Positions 46,420 to 56,092 of a DNA stretch of 64,000 bases are shown here, in pieces. Source of the stretch: Hoeflea_A sp965204935 (GTDB taxonomy: Bacteria; Pseudomonadota; Alphaproteobacteria; Rhizobiales; Rhizobiaceae); NCBI RefSeq assembly GCF_965204935.1, contig NZ_CBDBFO010000002.1. The stretch is one strand, 5' to 3'. Made by a program: the position numbers and the translations under genes. Each line of letters begins with the position of its first letter. The stretch's first letter is position 1. Under the pieces are notes generated by a model that worked only from the letters and a program-made list of their open reading frames with translations, ran no database searches and was not told where the DNA came from.

Positions 46420-47607
46420 ATGGACGGTCAAAGCGGCACACGATTCGGTCTGGTTTTCCTGCTCTGGGTTGCCGGGCTTTGTGCGGCGGCTCAGTTCGCC
46501 AAGGTGGCCGTCGTCTTTCCCGCCCTGCAGCAGCAATATCCGCTCGCCGGCGCGGAGATCGGCTTTCTTGTCTCCATCATCAGCTTCATCGGCATTCTTC
46601 TCGGGACGTCGGCCGGCATGGTGATTGCCCGACTGGGCTTCCGGCGGCTCCTTCTTTGGGCACTGGTGCTCGGCGCCGCCGTATCCGCCTACCAGGCGAC
46701 CCTGCCGCCTTTCGCGATGATGATGGCCAGCCGGTTTGTCGAGGGCATATCGCACCTGATCATCGTGGTGGCGGCTCCCACCCTGATTGCGCAGATCAGC
46801 TCTGAGCGACACCGTCCGTATACGCTGACGCTGTGGGGCACATTTTTCGGTGTTGCGTTTTCACTGGTCGCCTGGCTCGGCATTCCGCTCGTTTCGATGC
46901 ACGGTCTGCACATGATCTTCATTGCCCATGCAGCCGCCATTTCGGTTGTCGTGGTGCTACTCTATTTTCTGCTGCCCTCAATCCTGCCGGCCGGTGCGGA
47001 CCGGACGATGCCCGGCTTCGTTCAGATCATCCGACAGCACGTCGTGATTTACAGATCACCCAACATGGCGGCACCGGCGCTCGGCTGGCTATTCTATACG
47101 TTCAGTTTCGTCTCCATGCTGACATTGCTTCCCGATACCGTTCCGGCGGAAAGCAGAACCTTCGTCGCGGCGATGATGCCGCTGGCGAGCATTGTCAGCT
47201 CGATGACAGTCGGCATGGCCATGCTTCGTTTCACCAGCGCGGTCAATGTGGTGATTGTCGGCTTTACGCTGGCCCTTCTTGTTTCCGCCGGATTGTGGTT
47301 CAGCCCGGGGAGCGCGTGGCTTTGCATCCTGCTTTTTGCAGCATTGGGTCTCGTCCAGGGGGCCAGTTTCGCGGCGGTTCCGCAACTCAATAAATCGGCA
47401 GACACGCAGGCCATGGCCAACGGTGCCCTGGCGCAGATGGGAAATCTCGGCAACACGTGCGGCACGCCCGTGGCGCTCGCCATCATGGTTTCGCTCGGCT
47501 ATGGCGGTATGATAGCGACGATCCTGCTGTGTTATATTCTTGGAATCGCAATTCATTATCTCCTGAGCCGCAGGCGGCGTCTTTTGATTGTGCAGGCGGA
47601 GGGATAG
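46420..47607 (+). CDS. Major facilitator superfamily transporter
   Basis: 395 residues with about 12 hydrophobic helices and the MFS loop RLGFRRLLLWALVL after helix 2. It resembles the cyanate/nitrate-type (CynX/NimT-like) branch. It follows paaE by 70 bases on the same strand, so a role in phenylacetate or related aromatic uptake is possible, but the substrate cannot be read. Start 46420 gives a typical short cytosolic N-terminus. Confidence 0.85.
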   Translation: MDGQSGTRFGLVFLLWVAGLCAAAQFAKVAVVFPALQQQYPLAGAEIGFLVSIISFIGILLGTSAGMVIARLGFRRLLLWALVLGAAVSAYQATLPPFAMMMASRFVEGISHLIIVVAAPTLIAQISSERHRPYTLTLWGTFFGVAFSLVAWLGIPLVSMHGLHMIFIAHAAAISVVVVLLYFLLPSILPAGADRTMPGFVQIIRQHVVIYRSPNMAAPALGWLFYTFSFVSMLTLLPDTVPAESRTFVAAMMPLASIVSSMTVGMAMLRFTSAVNVVIVGFTLALLVSAGLWFSPGSAWLCILLFAALGLVQGASFAAVPQLNKSADTQAMANGALAQMGNLGNTCGTPVALAIMVSLGYGGMIATILLCYILGIAIHYLLSRRRRLLIVQAEG

Positions 47608-47716
47608 AGGCTCTCCTCCGATCCTTCGGATCACCATCCACACAGTCCTGTTTCAATTTTTGACTTCTTGATCAAATTATGAAACTCTTTTTTCTCCGGC
47701 ACGGAGGAAAGAAAAA

Positions 47717-48709
47717 ATGAAATCAATACTTGATGTGACACGCAGAGGGGTTCTGCATTTTGTGGGGCTGGCAGCGCTGGTTCTAAGCACCGGATTTGCG
47801 TCGGCACAGGACGTCAAAGTGGCGGCAATTTATACGTTGCCTGTCGAACAGCAATGGATCAGCCGTATCCACAAGGCGCTCAATGCGGCGGCGGAACGCG
47901 GTGACATTGAGTATGTGTTCTCCGAGAATGTGGCCAATACGGACTACGAACGCGTGATGCGCGAATATGCCGAACAGGGACAGAACCTGATCGTCGGCGA
48001 GGTGTTCGGCCTCGAACGCGCCGCCCGAAAGGTCGCCAAGGATTATCCGGAAACGGCATTTCTCATGGGCTCCTCATTCGGTCCGGTCGCACCGAATTTC
48101 GCGGTATTCGACAACTGGATTCATGAGCCGTCTTACCTTACCGGCATGATCGCCGGTTCTGCCACGGAATCGAATGTGATCAGCATGGTCGGCGGCTATG
48201 CCATTCCCGAGGTGAACCGGCTGATGAACGCCTTCATGGACGGTGCGCGCTCAGTCAACCCGGACGTCAAGTTCATCGTGAACTTCATCGACAGCTGGTA
48301 CGATCCGCCGAAGGCCAAGGAAAGCGCATTCGCCATGATGGATGCCGGCGCCGATATCATGTATGCAGAACGTTTCGGTGTTTCGGACGCGGCCGTCGAG
48401 CGCGGCGTCAAGGCCGTCGGCAACGTTATCGACACATCCGGCGACTATCCCGGCACGATCCTCGCCTCGGCGCTCTGGCACATGGAGCCGACCATCGACA
48501 AGGCGATCGCCAATGTGAAGTCGGGCAATTTCGAGGCTGCCGATTACGGCCAGTTCAGCTTCATGGGCTATGGCGGCGGCTCGCTGGTGCTTGACGAAGG
48601 ACTGGTTCCGGCGGAGGTCGTTGCCGCAACGAAGGCGAAGGAAACCGAGATCATGGACGGGCTCTTCCGCGTCAACGTCAATGACGCACGCCCGGTCTCC
48701 GACAACTAG
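47717..48709 (+). CDS. BMP-family ABC substrate-binding protein
   Basis: 330 residues. A signal peptide is likely (VLHFVGLAALVLSTGFASAQ, cut near residue 31), preceded by a twin-arginine-like TRRG that lacks the full Tat motif. The mature part is the BMP/PnrA-type fold (KVAAIYTLPVEQQWISRIHKAL) that binds nucleosides or similar. There is no lipobox Cys at the cut site. First gene of a four-gene importer operon whose two permeases are both broken. Confidence 0.88.
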   Translation: MKSILDVTRRGVLHFVGLAALVLSTGFASAQDVKVAAIYTLPVEQQWISRIHKALNAAAERGDIEYVFSENVANTDYERVMREYAEQGQNLIVGEVFGLERAARKVAKDYPETAFLMGSSFGPVAPNFAVFDNWIHEPSYLTGMIAGSATESNVISMVGGYAIPEVNRLMNAFMDGARSVNPDVKFIVNFIDSWYDPPKAKESAFAMMDAGADIMYAERFGVSDAAVERGVKAVGNVIDTSGDYPGTILASALWHMEPTIDKAIANVKSGNFEAADYGQFSFMGYGGGSLVLDEGLVPAEVVAATKAKETEIMDGLFRVNVNDARPVSDN

Positions 48710-48717
48710 GATCATCC

Positions 48718-48745
48718 AACGGGCCGTGAACAGACACGGCCCGTT
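48718..48745 (+). terminator. Stem-loop after the BMP binding-protein gene (attenuator)
   Basis: AACGGGCCGTG (48718-48728) and CACGGCCCGTT (48735-48745) form an 11-bp perfect stem with a 6-base loop, followed by TTCGTTTCTCTT. It resembles a rho-independent terminator but sits inside the operon, so it probably attenuates transcription into the ATPase gene. Confidence 0.8.
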
Positions 48746-48773
48746 TTCGTTTCTCTTGCAGAAATAAGCGCTT

Positions 48774-50291
48774 ATGGCTTCCGAGAAAGTCCTGTCGCTG
48801 AACGGGCTGAACAAGCGCTTCGGCTCGGTTGTCGCCAACAAGGACGTCAACCTTACCCTCAACAAGGGCGAGGTTCTGGCGCTGCTTGGTGAAAACGGTG
48901 CAGGCAAGACGACGCTGATGAACATGTTGTTCGGCCACTACCTGCCGGACAGCGGCACCGTCGAGGTGGCGGACGAAAACGGAAAGCTGAAGCCGTTGCC
49001 GCTCGGCCATCCGCAGGCCGCCATCGCTGCCGGTGTCGGGATGGTGCATCAGCACTTCGCGCTGGCGGAGAATCTGAATGCGCTCGACAACATCGTCATG
49101 GGATCGGAAAACCTTGGAGCGCTCCGGAGAAACCGAAGTGCTGCGGCGAGAAAGATCAATCAAATCATGGAGAGCAGCGGGCTGAGCGCGCCGCTTGACA
49201 TCCCGGTCGGCCGGTTGTCCGTTGGCGAACGCCAGCGTGTGGAGATCCTCAAGGCGCTCTACCGGGACGTCCGCATTCTGGTTCTCGACGAGCCGACCGC
49301 GGTGCTGACGCCGCAGGAGGCCGATGCGCTTTTCGAGAACATCGGGGCGATGGCTAAGGAAGGCCTTTCAGTCATCTTCATTTCGCACAAATTACGCGAG
49401 GTCCTGGCGTTCTCTCACCGCATCGCCGTGCTGCGCCACGGTGTCAATGTCGGCGAGATCGCCACTGCCGACGCCGACGAACGCACGATTGCGCGGATGA
49501 TGGTCGGCGCCGATACCGAACGTGCTGAGCGCACCGCGATGGAGCCCGGGAAGCCCGTGCTTTCGCTGCGGGATGTGCGGGTGCCGGGCCGCTCCGAGCG
49601 CGATACGCTGGAGATTTCCGAACTGGATGTTTGCAGCCGTGAGATCGTCGGCATCGCAGGGGTGTCGGGGAACGGTCAGGCGGCGCTCGCAGGCGTTATC
49701 TCGGGCACGGTTCAGCCGCAGCGCGGAGAAATCAGCATCGCAGGCGAGGCGGTCACCATGAGCAGCCCGACTGTGATGATCGACGCCGGTGTCGGACGCA
49801 TACCAGAAGACCGTCATCACGATGGCATCGTCGGATCGATGAGTGTCGCAGAGAACATGGTCATCGAACGCTTGAGCGACGACGCGGTGCAGAGGAACGG
49901 TCTGCTGAAGCGGGAGAGCATCGCGCAAAACGCGGAGCGTCTTGTCAAGGCGTATGATGTGCGCGGTCCGGGGATCGAGGCGCCGGCGCGGTTGCTGTCG
50001 GGCGGCAACATTCAGAAACTGATCCTTGCCCGGGTTTTCGAGGAATCGCCGCGGCTGATCCTTGCAAATCAGCCCACGCGCGGGCTCGACATGGGGGCGG
50101 CGGCCGAGGTGGCGCGACGGCTGCTCGAAGCGAGAGCGCGCGGTGCAGGAATCATTCTGATTTCGGAAGATCTTGATGAAGTTCTCGGCCTCGCGGACCG
50201 CATCCTTGTCATTCACGACGGTCAACTCGGTGCCGCGCCTTCTCGGGACCGGGAAACCATCGGCCTGATGATGGCGGGAGAGATGGCATGA
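48774..50291 (+). CDS. Two-domain ABC ATPase of the BMP-type importer
   Basis: 505 residues with two nucleotide-binding domains. The first has Walker A LLGENGAGKTT, signature LSVGE and Walker B VLDEPTAVL. The second has LSGGNIQK and LANQPTRGLD; its degenerate Walker A is normal for this family. It powers both permeases. Its stop overlaps the start of the first permease gene (ATGA). With both permeases broken it has no partner here. Confidence 0.92.
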   Translation: MASEKVLSLNGLNKRFGSVVANKDVNLTLNKGEVLALLGENGAGKTTLMNMLFGHYLPDSGTVEVADENGKLKPLPLGHPQAAIAAGVGMVHQHFALAENLNALDNIVMGSENLGALRRNRSAAARKINQIMESSGLSAPLDIPVGRLSVGERQRVEILKALYRDVRILVLDEPTAVLTPQEADALFENIGAMAKEGLSVIFISHKLREVLAFSHRIAVLRHGVNVGEIATADADERTIARMMVGADTERAERTAMEPGKPVLSLRDVRVPGRSERDTLEISELDVCSREIVGIAGVSGNGQAALAGVISGTVQPQRGEISIAGEAVTMSSPTVMIDAGVGRIPEDRHHDGIVGSMSVAENMVIERLSDDAVQRNGLLKRESIAQNAERLVKAYDVRGPGIEAPARLLSGGNIQKLILARVFEESPRLILANQPTRGLDMGAAAEVARRLLEARARGAGIILISEDLDEVLGLADRILVIHDGQLGAAPSRDRETIGLMMAGEMA

Positions 50292-50557
50292 TACGCATCG
50301 AGCCGCGCCAGGCGACCAGCCCTGCGCTGAAATACGGCGTTCCCGTTCTTTCCTCCCTGATCGCCCTGGCGCTTGCAGCAATTCCCCTGGCGCTGGCAGG
50401 TGCCAATGTCGGCAATGCCTATGTCGAGATGTTCACCGGCGTATTCGGCTCCGTCTTCGCATTCTCAGAGATGCTGACGCGAGCGACACCACTCATCTTC
50501 ACTGGGCTTGCCGCAGCGTCGAGTAGCCGAGGGGAATTTCACCCCTCGGCCCTCACA

Positions 50558-50591
50558 GAACCGGACTTGAGACTCTCGCCTCATCCGGCTC
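50558..50591 (-). ncRNA. Group II intron domain V
   Basis: On the minus strand the 34-base hairpin begins GAGCCGGATGAGG and ends CAAGTCCGGTTC, with a GAGAGTCT centre. Its pairing and the AGC/catalytic-triad area fit domain V, the most conserved ribozyme part. An intact domain V suggests the ribozyme could still work on its own strand. Confidence 0.75.
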
Positions 50592-51914
50592 CTACTCTCC
50601 AGCCTCCGGTCGAATACCGAGTTGCCACAGGACAAAAAGGTTGGGGTCCCGTCGCGCGATACGTCCCAGCCAATGCGTGGACGCCCGCTCCCGGCGTCTG
50701 AACCGTTTATATTTCCGTCGCGCCCAGCGGGCGAGGGCCACGTTCACCTGACGCAGCACCTGAACGCACTTCGAGCGGTAATAGCGCCCGTAGTAGTTCA
50801 TCCAGCCTCGCACCGCCGGATTAATCAGGCGGGCCAGATCCTCCAGGGTCTGATTGTTCCTGGTGGATGCCATCCGCCACTCGCGGATGGTCCTGCGCAC
50901 CGCCTTCGCCGCTTGAACACTGATCGCCGGCAGGAAGCTGACGAAGTAGTGTCCCCACCGGTTCCTGGCTCGCCGAGGCTGGAACGTAAAGCCGAGAAAG
51001 TCGAACTTGACCCGCTCGTGTTCCTGCCTGCGGTCATCGTCCTTGCAGTAGACGATTTTGGTCTTCGTCGGATGCAATTCCAGACCGCAATCGGCCAGCC
51101 GTTTCCGGATGGCCTCCAACACCGCCTGCGCCTCTCCTTCGCTCCTGCAGTGAACGACTGCATCATCCGCGTAACGTTCAAAGCGGACGTTTGGATGGTT
51201 TCGTTCCATCCACGAGTCGAACGCGTAGTGCAGGAAGAGATTGGCGAGAATCGGACTGATTGGTGAGCCTTGCGGCGTTCCCTTGGTCCGTTCTTCCCGG
51301 GTGCCGTCCGGTCGCTCGACAGCAGCGCGAAGCCACCGCCCAACGTACAGCCGGATCCAGGCCAGGTCAGTGTGATGTGCAACGGCACGTTCGATCAGGT
51401 CATGCGGAATCGAATCAAAAAATGCTTTGATATCAAGATCGATCACCCAGTCGAACGTCCAGCAGCGTTTCCGTGCCACTCCGACCGCATCAAGCGCCGA
51501 ACGACCGGGCCGATAGCCATAGGAATCACGGTGGAACATCGGTTCCACCATTGGTTCCAGAACCATCTTCACAGCCGTTTGCGCCACGCGGTCGGCGATC
51601 GTCGGAATGCCAAGAGGTCGAAGACCGCCCCCACTTTTGGGTATCTCGACGAGCCGCACCGGCGGCGGGTGATACGAGCCCGACGACATCCGGTTCCAGA
51701 CCTTGTAAAGGTTTCCCCCGAGGTCTTCCTCGAATGCTGCCATAGACACGCCGTCAACACCGCCCGCGCCGCGATTCGCCCGTACCTGTCGGTAGGCGTC
51801 CCAGACCAGCCGCTTCGGAATTTCGAATGGCTTTGCCTCAGACAACGGCTCCTCCCATCTCTGGTTGGCCGCCGTCTTCGGCTGGAGAGCCGGGTCCCTT
51901 CGCTCTACCCGCAT
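50592..51914 (-). CDS. ltrA: Group II intron reverse transcriptase/maturase
   Basis: 440 residues. The reverse transcriptase domain has RPLGIPTIADRVAQTAV, DLDIKAFFDSIPH, GTPQGSPISPILANLFLHYAFD and catalytic FERYADDAVV. The maturase X domain has NPAVRGWMNYYGRYY. No HNH endonuclease domain follows, so target cleavage of the second strand must come from elsewhere. The frame is open throughout. An alternative TTG start at 51845, with GGAGG upstream, begins nearer the conserved region (SEAKPFEIPKRLV). Confidence 0.95.
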   Translation of the reverse strand: MRVERRDPALQPKTAANQRWEEPLSEAKPFEIPKRLVWDAYRQVRANRGAGGVDGVSMAAFEEDLGGNLYKVWNRMSSGSYHPPPVRLVEIPKSGGGLRPLGIPTIADRVAQTAVKMVLEPMVEPMFHRDSYGYRPGRSALDAVGVARKRCWTFDWVIDLDIKAFFDSIPHDLIERAVAHHTDLAWIRLYVGRWLRAAVERPDGTREERTKGTPQGSPISPILANLFLHYAFDSWMERNHPNVRFERYADDAVVHCRSEGEAQAVLEAIRKRLADCGLELHPTKTKIVYCKDDDRRQEHERVKFDFLGFTFQPRRARNRWGHYFVSFLPAISVQAAKAVRRTIREWRMASTRNNQTLEDLARLINPAVRGWMNYYGRYYRSKCVQVLRQVNVALARWARRKYKRFRRRERASTHWLGRIARRDPNLFVLWQLGIRPEAGE

Positions 51915-53272
51915 TACCGGGTTTCATCACTAATACGGACCCGTCCGCCCCTGTGCTCCGCTTCGGTACTCGGCTCCTTGCGGGTCTGCCGCTTGGAGGT
52001 CTCCCTTGGCATCGGAGCGCCAGGTTCCCACGTTCCACACAGGAGCCTCTCGCTGGTCTCACGCCATCTTTATGCCGGTCGCCGCTCGGACAGTCAGCAG
52101 GCATCCTCCGAACTTCGTCCCAGGCCAACGACTGGAGCCTGGTTTCGGCGACATCCCTACGCTTTCGACACTTCATCAACGGTTCACTCGCGTTCGTCTT
52201 ACCAGCAGTCACCTGACGGGTAATCCCCGCCTTTTCCACAACGCTCGCCACCCCGGCCATTGGGCCAGAGCAGCTTGTGGCGGTTTGGACCCTGGTCCTG
52301 CAACCCGAGCCCGAGGGGCCTTCCCTCATCTCCTGTGTAGCAAGGTGCTCAAAGTCAGTACTGCTACGTCATCAGAACCTCCTCTTCGCACCGTCGTGGC
52401 GCACAATCGCCTTTCGTGCCCGGCTGTGGAATATCGGGGCGGAAGGCCAGCTCTACCTTGGTGCCATGGCGGCTGTAGCGGTGGGGACCGGGCTCTTCGA
52501 CGTGCCCGGAATTTTTCTCCTCCCGTTGATTATCATCTGCGGCGCGGCGGCGGGCGCGGCGGGCATGGCGGTGCCAACCTATCTGAGGACACGGTTCGGC
52601 GCCGACGAGGTCGTCACCACGCTGCTCTTGAACTTCATTATCCTGATTTTCCTGCGAATGATGCTTGAAGGGCCGATGCAGGATCCAATGGGCCTGGGCT
52701 GGCCGCAGAGCTCGCCGATCCTCGATCAGGGCATGCTTCCGCCACTGATCGACAGGATGCGGATTCACTCCGGGCTCGTGCTTGCAGTCGTTGCGGCAAT
52801 CATTGCGCAATTCATGCTGGTCCGCTCCGTCTGGGGTTTCAGGCTCAGAGCGGTCGGTGAGAACGCAGCGGCCGCCCGGCACGCCGGCATAGGCGTCAAG
52901 CGCCTGCTCTACAGTGTCGCCATCGTATCCGGTGCGCTCGCCGGCCTCGCCGGGGTGAGCGAAGTTGCGGGGCTGAAGGGTTATCTGACGGCGGATCTTT
53001 CGCCCGGCTTCGGATATACCGGCATCGTCGTCGCCATGCTTGCCGGGCTTTCCCCGGCCGGCGTCGTTGTCTCGGCGCTTTTCATTGCTTCCGTTTTCGT
53101 CGGTGCAGACAGCATGAGCCGTGCCATGGGCGTCTCATCCTATCTGGCGGACCTTGTGGTTTCGATGTCGTTGCTGTGCGTTTTGGTGGGCGGTTTTTTT
53201 GCCCGTTACCGGATCGTCCGCACACGCGCTGCACGGGGAGGCGCCTGATGGATATTCTCCAGATCGTCCTTA

Positions 53273-54204
53273 GAGCCGGATTCAAAAGTTATTCAAACGT
53301 AACAATACCTTGCGAGACGCCGCGTCATGAACCGGATGCTTGCTATGAACGCCCACGCGGTTGAGTTCTGGATGGTCCTCTCCCAGTCCCGGGCCAGTCT
53401 GCGGCAGCGCCCGAGCCAGGCGAAAGTTCGTTCCACCACCCATCGACGCGGCAGAACCTTGAAACCGACTGCGCTGTCGCAGCGCTTGACGGTCTCGACC
53501 GTCCAGTCGCCATGCCCCGCGAGCGCTGCTCGCAACTTCGGTCCCGCATAGGCGCCATCGGCGAAGATGTGGCGCAGCCAGGGGAAGCGGTCGCCGACAG
53601 CCCTGATCAGGTCGCAGGCCCCGTCCCTGTCCTGAATGTTGGCGGCGTGAACGATGATGAACAGCATCAGGCCGATCGTATCGGTGACGATGTGTCGCTT
53701 GCGGCCCTTGACCTTCTTGCCGGCGTCATAGCCGCGAACGCCCCCGCTTTCGGTGGTTTTCACGCTCTGGCTGTCGATCACGCCGGCCGTCGGTGAAGCC
53801 GCGCGGCCTTCCAGTTCGCGGGTATTGAGGACCAGGAGGTGATTGATGGCTGCAAAAAGACCCATGCGGCTCCAGGTGTAGAAATAGCCACGTACCGTCG
53901 ATACCGGTGGGAACTGCTTCGGCAGCATGCGCCACTGGCAGCCGCTGGTTGCGATATAAAGGATCGCGTTCATCACCTCGCGCATATCGGTCGTACGCGG
54001 TCGTCCACCCCGTTTTGCCGGCGGAATGAACGGGGCAAGTATCGTCCATTCCTCATCGGTCAAATCGCTTGGAAATCTCAAATGGTCTCTGTTATGTTCG
54101 GCGCGGGCGATATCATTCCATGGCATCGTGATTCTCCATCTTCTTTGAAAAGACTGTTGAATCACAAACCATTGATATCGCTCAACTACTTTTAAATCCG
54201 GCTC
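53273..54204 (-). mobile_element. IS5-family insertion sequence (complete)
   Basis: 932 bases with terminal inverted repeats GAGCCGGATTCAAAAGT and GAGCCGGATTTAAAAGT (one mismatch in 17). A 3-bp target duplication TTA lies at 53270-53272 and 54205-54207. The 3-bp TNA duplication fits the IS1031/IS427 side of the family. A full-length transposase and intact ends suggest recent insertion. Confidence 0.95.
53293..54126 (-). CDS. IS5-family transposase (DDE)
   Basis: 277 residues. An N-terminal helix-turn-helix region (RFPSDLTDEEWTILAPFIPP) precedes the DDE catalytic core: Asp in AGVIDSQSVKTT, Asp in HIFADGAYAGPKL and Glu in RRWVVERTFAWLGRCRRLARDWE. Starts at MPWNDIARAEHNRD (54126). Full length and uninterrupted. 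Confidence 0.95.
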   Translation of the reverse strand: MPWNDIARAEHNRDHLRFPSDLTDEEWTILAPFIPPAKRGGRPRTTDMREVMNAILYIATSGCQWRMLPKQFPPVSTVRGYFYTWSRMGLFAAINHLLVLNTRELEGRAASPTAGVIDSQSVKTTESGGVRGYDAGKKVKGRKRHIVTDTIGLMLFIIVHAANIQDRDGACDLIRAVGDRFPWLRHIFADGAYAGPKLRAALAGHGDWTVETVKRCDSAVGFKVLPRRWVVERTFAWLGRCRRLARDWERTIQNSTAWAFIASIRFMTRRLARYCYV

Positions 54205-55266
54205 TTACGGAATCCTTCTGGGCGGCAAGCCTTCGCATTGCGACGCCACTCATCTTCGGCGTGTTGGGTGCCCTGATTTGCGAAAGGGCAGGGGTTCTCA
54301 ATCTCGGCATCGAAGGTATTTTTGTCGTTGGTGCAATGTGCGGCTGGATGGCTGTCTGGCTGGGTGCGGGGCTTTGGGGCGGTGTTCTGGTTGCTGCACT
54401 TGCCGGCGGGTTCTTTGGCCTCATTCATGCGCTGCTCACGGTACCTCTGGGGCTGTCCCAACATGTATCGGGGCTTGGCGTTACGCTGTTCGCCACGTCC
54501 GTCAGCTATTTCGCATATCGAACGGCTCTTCCGGACGTTTCTTCGCCCCCGCGGATTGAACCTTTCCGGCCGCTTGATGTTCCGGTGCTGTCGGACCTTC
54601 CGTTTTTCGGACCGGTGCTTTTCCAGCAGACAGCGCTGACATGGCTTGCCTTGTTGATGGTGGTGATCGTCTGGTATGTGCTCAACCGCATGCCCCTTGG
54701 CGTTGCGATCAAGGCGGTAGGCGACAATCCCAGCAGCGTCGATGCGCAGGGGCTGTCGGTCTACGGCCTGCGGATCGGTGCCATTGTTGCCGGTTCCGCG
54801 CTCATGGCGCTGGGTGGTGCCTTCCTGACCATGTCCGCCTTCGACGCGTTTTTCTTCGGCATGATCAATGGCCGCGGCTGGATTTGCATCGCTCTTGTTA
54901 TCTTCGCGAGCTGGAAGCCGGGCAAGGCGCTGATCGGCGCGTTACTGTTTGGCGCATTCGATGCGCTTCAGGTGCGTTTGCAGACGGAAGTGGGCGCGCT
55001 TGTGCCTTCGCAGGTCTTCCTGATGATGCCTTACATATTGTCAATCGTGGCGCTTGTTGTGGCTGCCCGCGGTGCTGACTATCCGCGTGCGCTCCTTCAG
55101 CCCTGGTTCAAGGGCCAGCGCTGAGCCGCGGGCAATCGTCAGCATCGGCCCTTTGGTCAAACAGTGGCTCTCAATTCCGTAACAGGCATGTGGATCGAAC
55201 TGATTTTGATGTGTTGTTGTCTCGCCTTAAGCTGACATCGACCAACAGTTCGACATGGAGCGCACA

Positions 55267-56085
55267 ATGTCAGGCACAATCCTCATTACCGGAGCATCTT
55301 CTGGCATCGGCAGGGCGACGGCGATTCTGTTTCAGGCGCGGGGCTGGAACGTCGTTGCTACCATGCGCGATCCGCGTGCCGGTGCAAAGCTCGCTGCCCA
55401 TGACAATGTGCTTGCGGTGCATCTGGATGTCACCGACGAACAATCAATCACGGCTGCTGTTGCTTCGGCCATCAAGCGCTACGGGCGCATCGACGTATTG
55501 GTCAACAATGCCGGTTATGGCGCTTACGGACCGCTTGAAGCCAACACGATGGATGAGGTTCACCGCCAGTTCAACACGAATGTAATCGGATTGCTTGCGG
55601 TGACCAAGACGGTTCTTCCCCATATGCGAACGAACGGAACCGGGGTCATCGTCAATATGAGTTCCATCGGTGGCATAGTGGCACTTCCGCTGACGAGCCT
55701 TTATCACGGGACAAAATTCGCCATCGAGGGGCTATCCGAAGCACTGCACTACGAACTGGCGGCCTGCGGCATTCGCATCAAACTCATCGAGCCGGGTGTC
55801 GTCCGAACCGGTTTTGGCAAATCGGTCGTGTTTTCCAACGATGAGAACATCTCCGAATACCAGCCGCTCGTTCGGGCCGTCCTGCGGTCGCGAAAGCGCA
55901 TGGCCTCTTCTGACGCGGTCACCGAGGCGTCTGACGTTGCCGAAGTGGTCTGGCGGGCCGTTACCGATGGAACGGAAACGCTTCGCTACCCGGTGGGCTC
56001 ATTTGCAAAAGATATTATCGCCCGCCGGGCGACTGAGGATGATTCCACCTTTTACGATGAAATCCGCGAACAGATGGGACTTTGA
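55267..56085 (+). CDS. Short-chain dehydrogenase/reductase (SDR)
   Basis: 272 residues, classical SDR. The NAD(P) loop is TGASSGIG (about 9-16), NNAG is near 83, and the active site is Ser in NMSSIGG with Tyr-x3-Lys in LYHGTKFAIEG. The Arg after beta-strand 2 (TMRDP) favours NADP. Substrate unknown. It ends 7 bases before the convergent moeA stop, at the right edge of the accessory block. The preferred start, 55267, has GGAG upstream. Confidence 0.83.
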   Translation: MSGTILITGASSGIGRATAILFQARGWNVVATMRDPRAGAKLAAHDNVLAVHLDVTDEQSITAAVASAIKRYGRIDVLVNNAGYGAYGPLEANTMDEVHRQFNTNVIGLLAVTKTVLPHMRTNGTGVIVNMSSIGGIVALPLTSLYHGTKFAIEGLSEALHYELAACGIRIKLIEPGVVRTGFGKSVVFSNDENISEYQPLVRAVLRSRKRMASSDAVTEASDVAEVVWRAVTDGTETLRYPVGSFAKDIIARRATEDDSTFYDEIREQMGL

Positions 56086-56092
56086 AAGCCGA

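Larger units (their letters stand above)
50518..52404 (-). mobile_element. Group II intron (antisense insertion)
   Basis: 1887 bases. On the minus strand it begins GTGCGCC (52404), the group II 5' consensus, and ends ...CTACTCGAC (50518). The reverse transcriptase gene fills domain IV. Domain V is at 50558-50591, and the domain VI hairpin GCCGAGGGG/CCCCTCGGC lies at 50526-50550. The boundaries are supported by exact repair of the host gene. Confidence 0.92.
50288..53248 (+). pseudogene. BMP-type ABC permease 1, interrupted by a group II intron
   Basis: Exon 1 is 50288-50517 (MIRIEPRQATSPALKYGV...LIFTGLA) and exon 2 is 52405-53248 (IAFRARLWNIGAEGQLYLG... to RTRAARGGA). Joining them gives 1074 bases, an intact 357-residue permease: the codon gc|a spans the junction and the frame matches (…LAA-IAFRARLW). 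The coupling region GFRLRAVGENAAAARHAGIG is complete. The intron is antisense to the gene, so it cannot be spliced out of the permease mRNA, and the gene is inactive. Confidence 0.92.
53248..55124 (+). pseudogene. BMP-type ABC permease 2, interrupted by an IS5-family element
   Basis: The first 25 bases (53248-53272, MDILQIVL) precede the IS and the rest (54208-55124) follows. Removing the IS and one TTA copy joins ctt-a|cg-gaa to read VLTESFWAASLRIATPLIFGVLGALICERAGVLNLG, an unbroken 313-residue permease. Its start overlaps the stop of permease 1 (TGATG). The downstream part lacks a start, so the gene is inactive. Confidence 0.92.
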
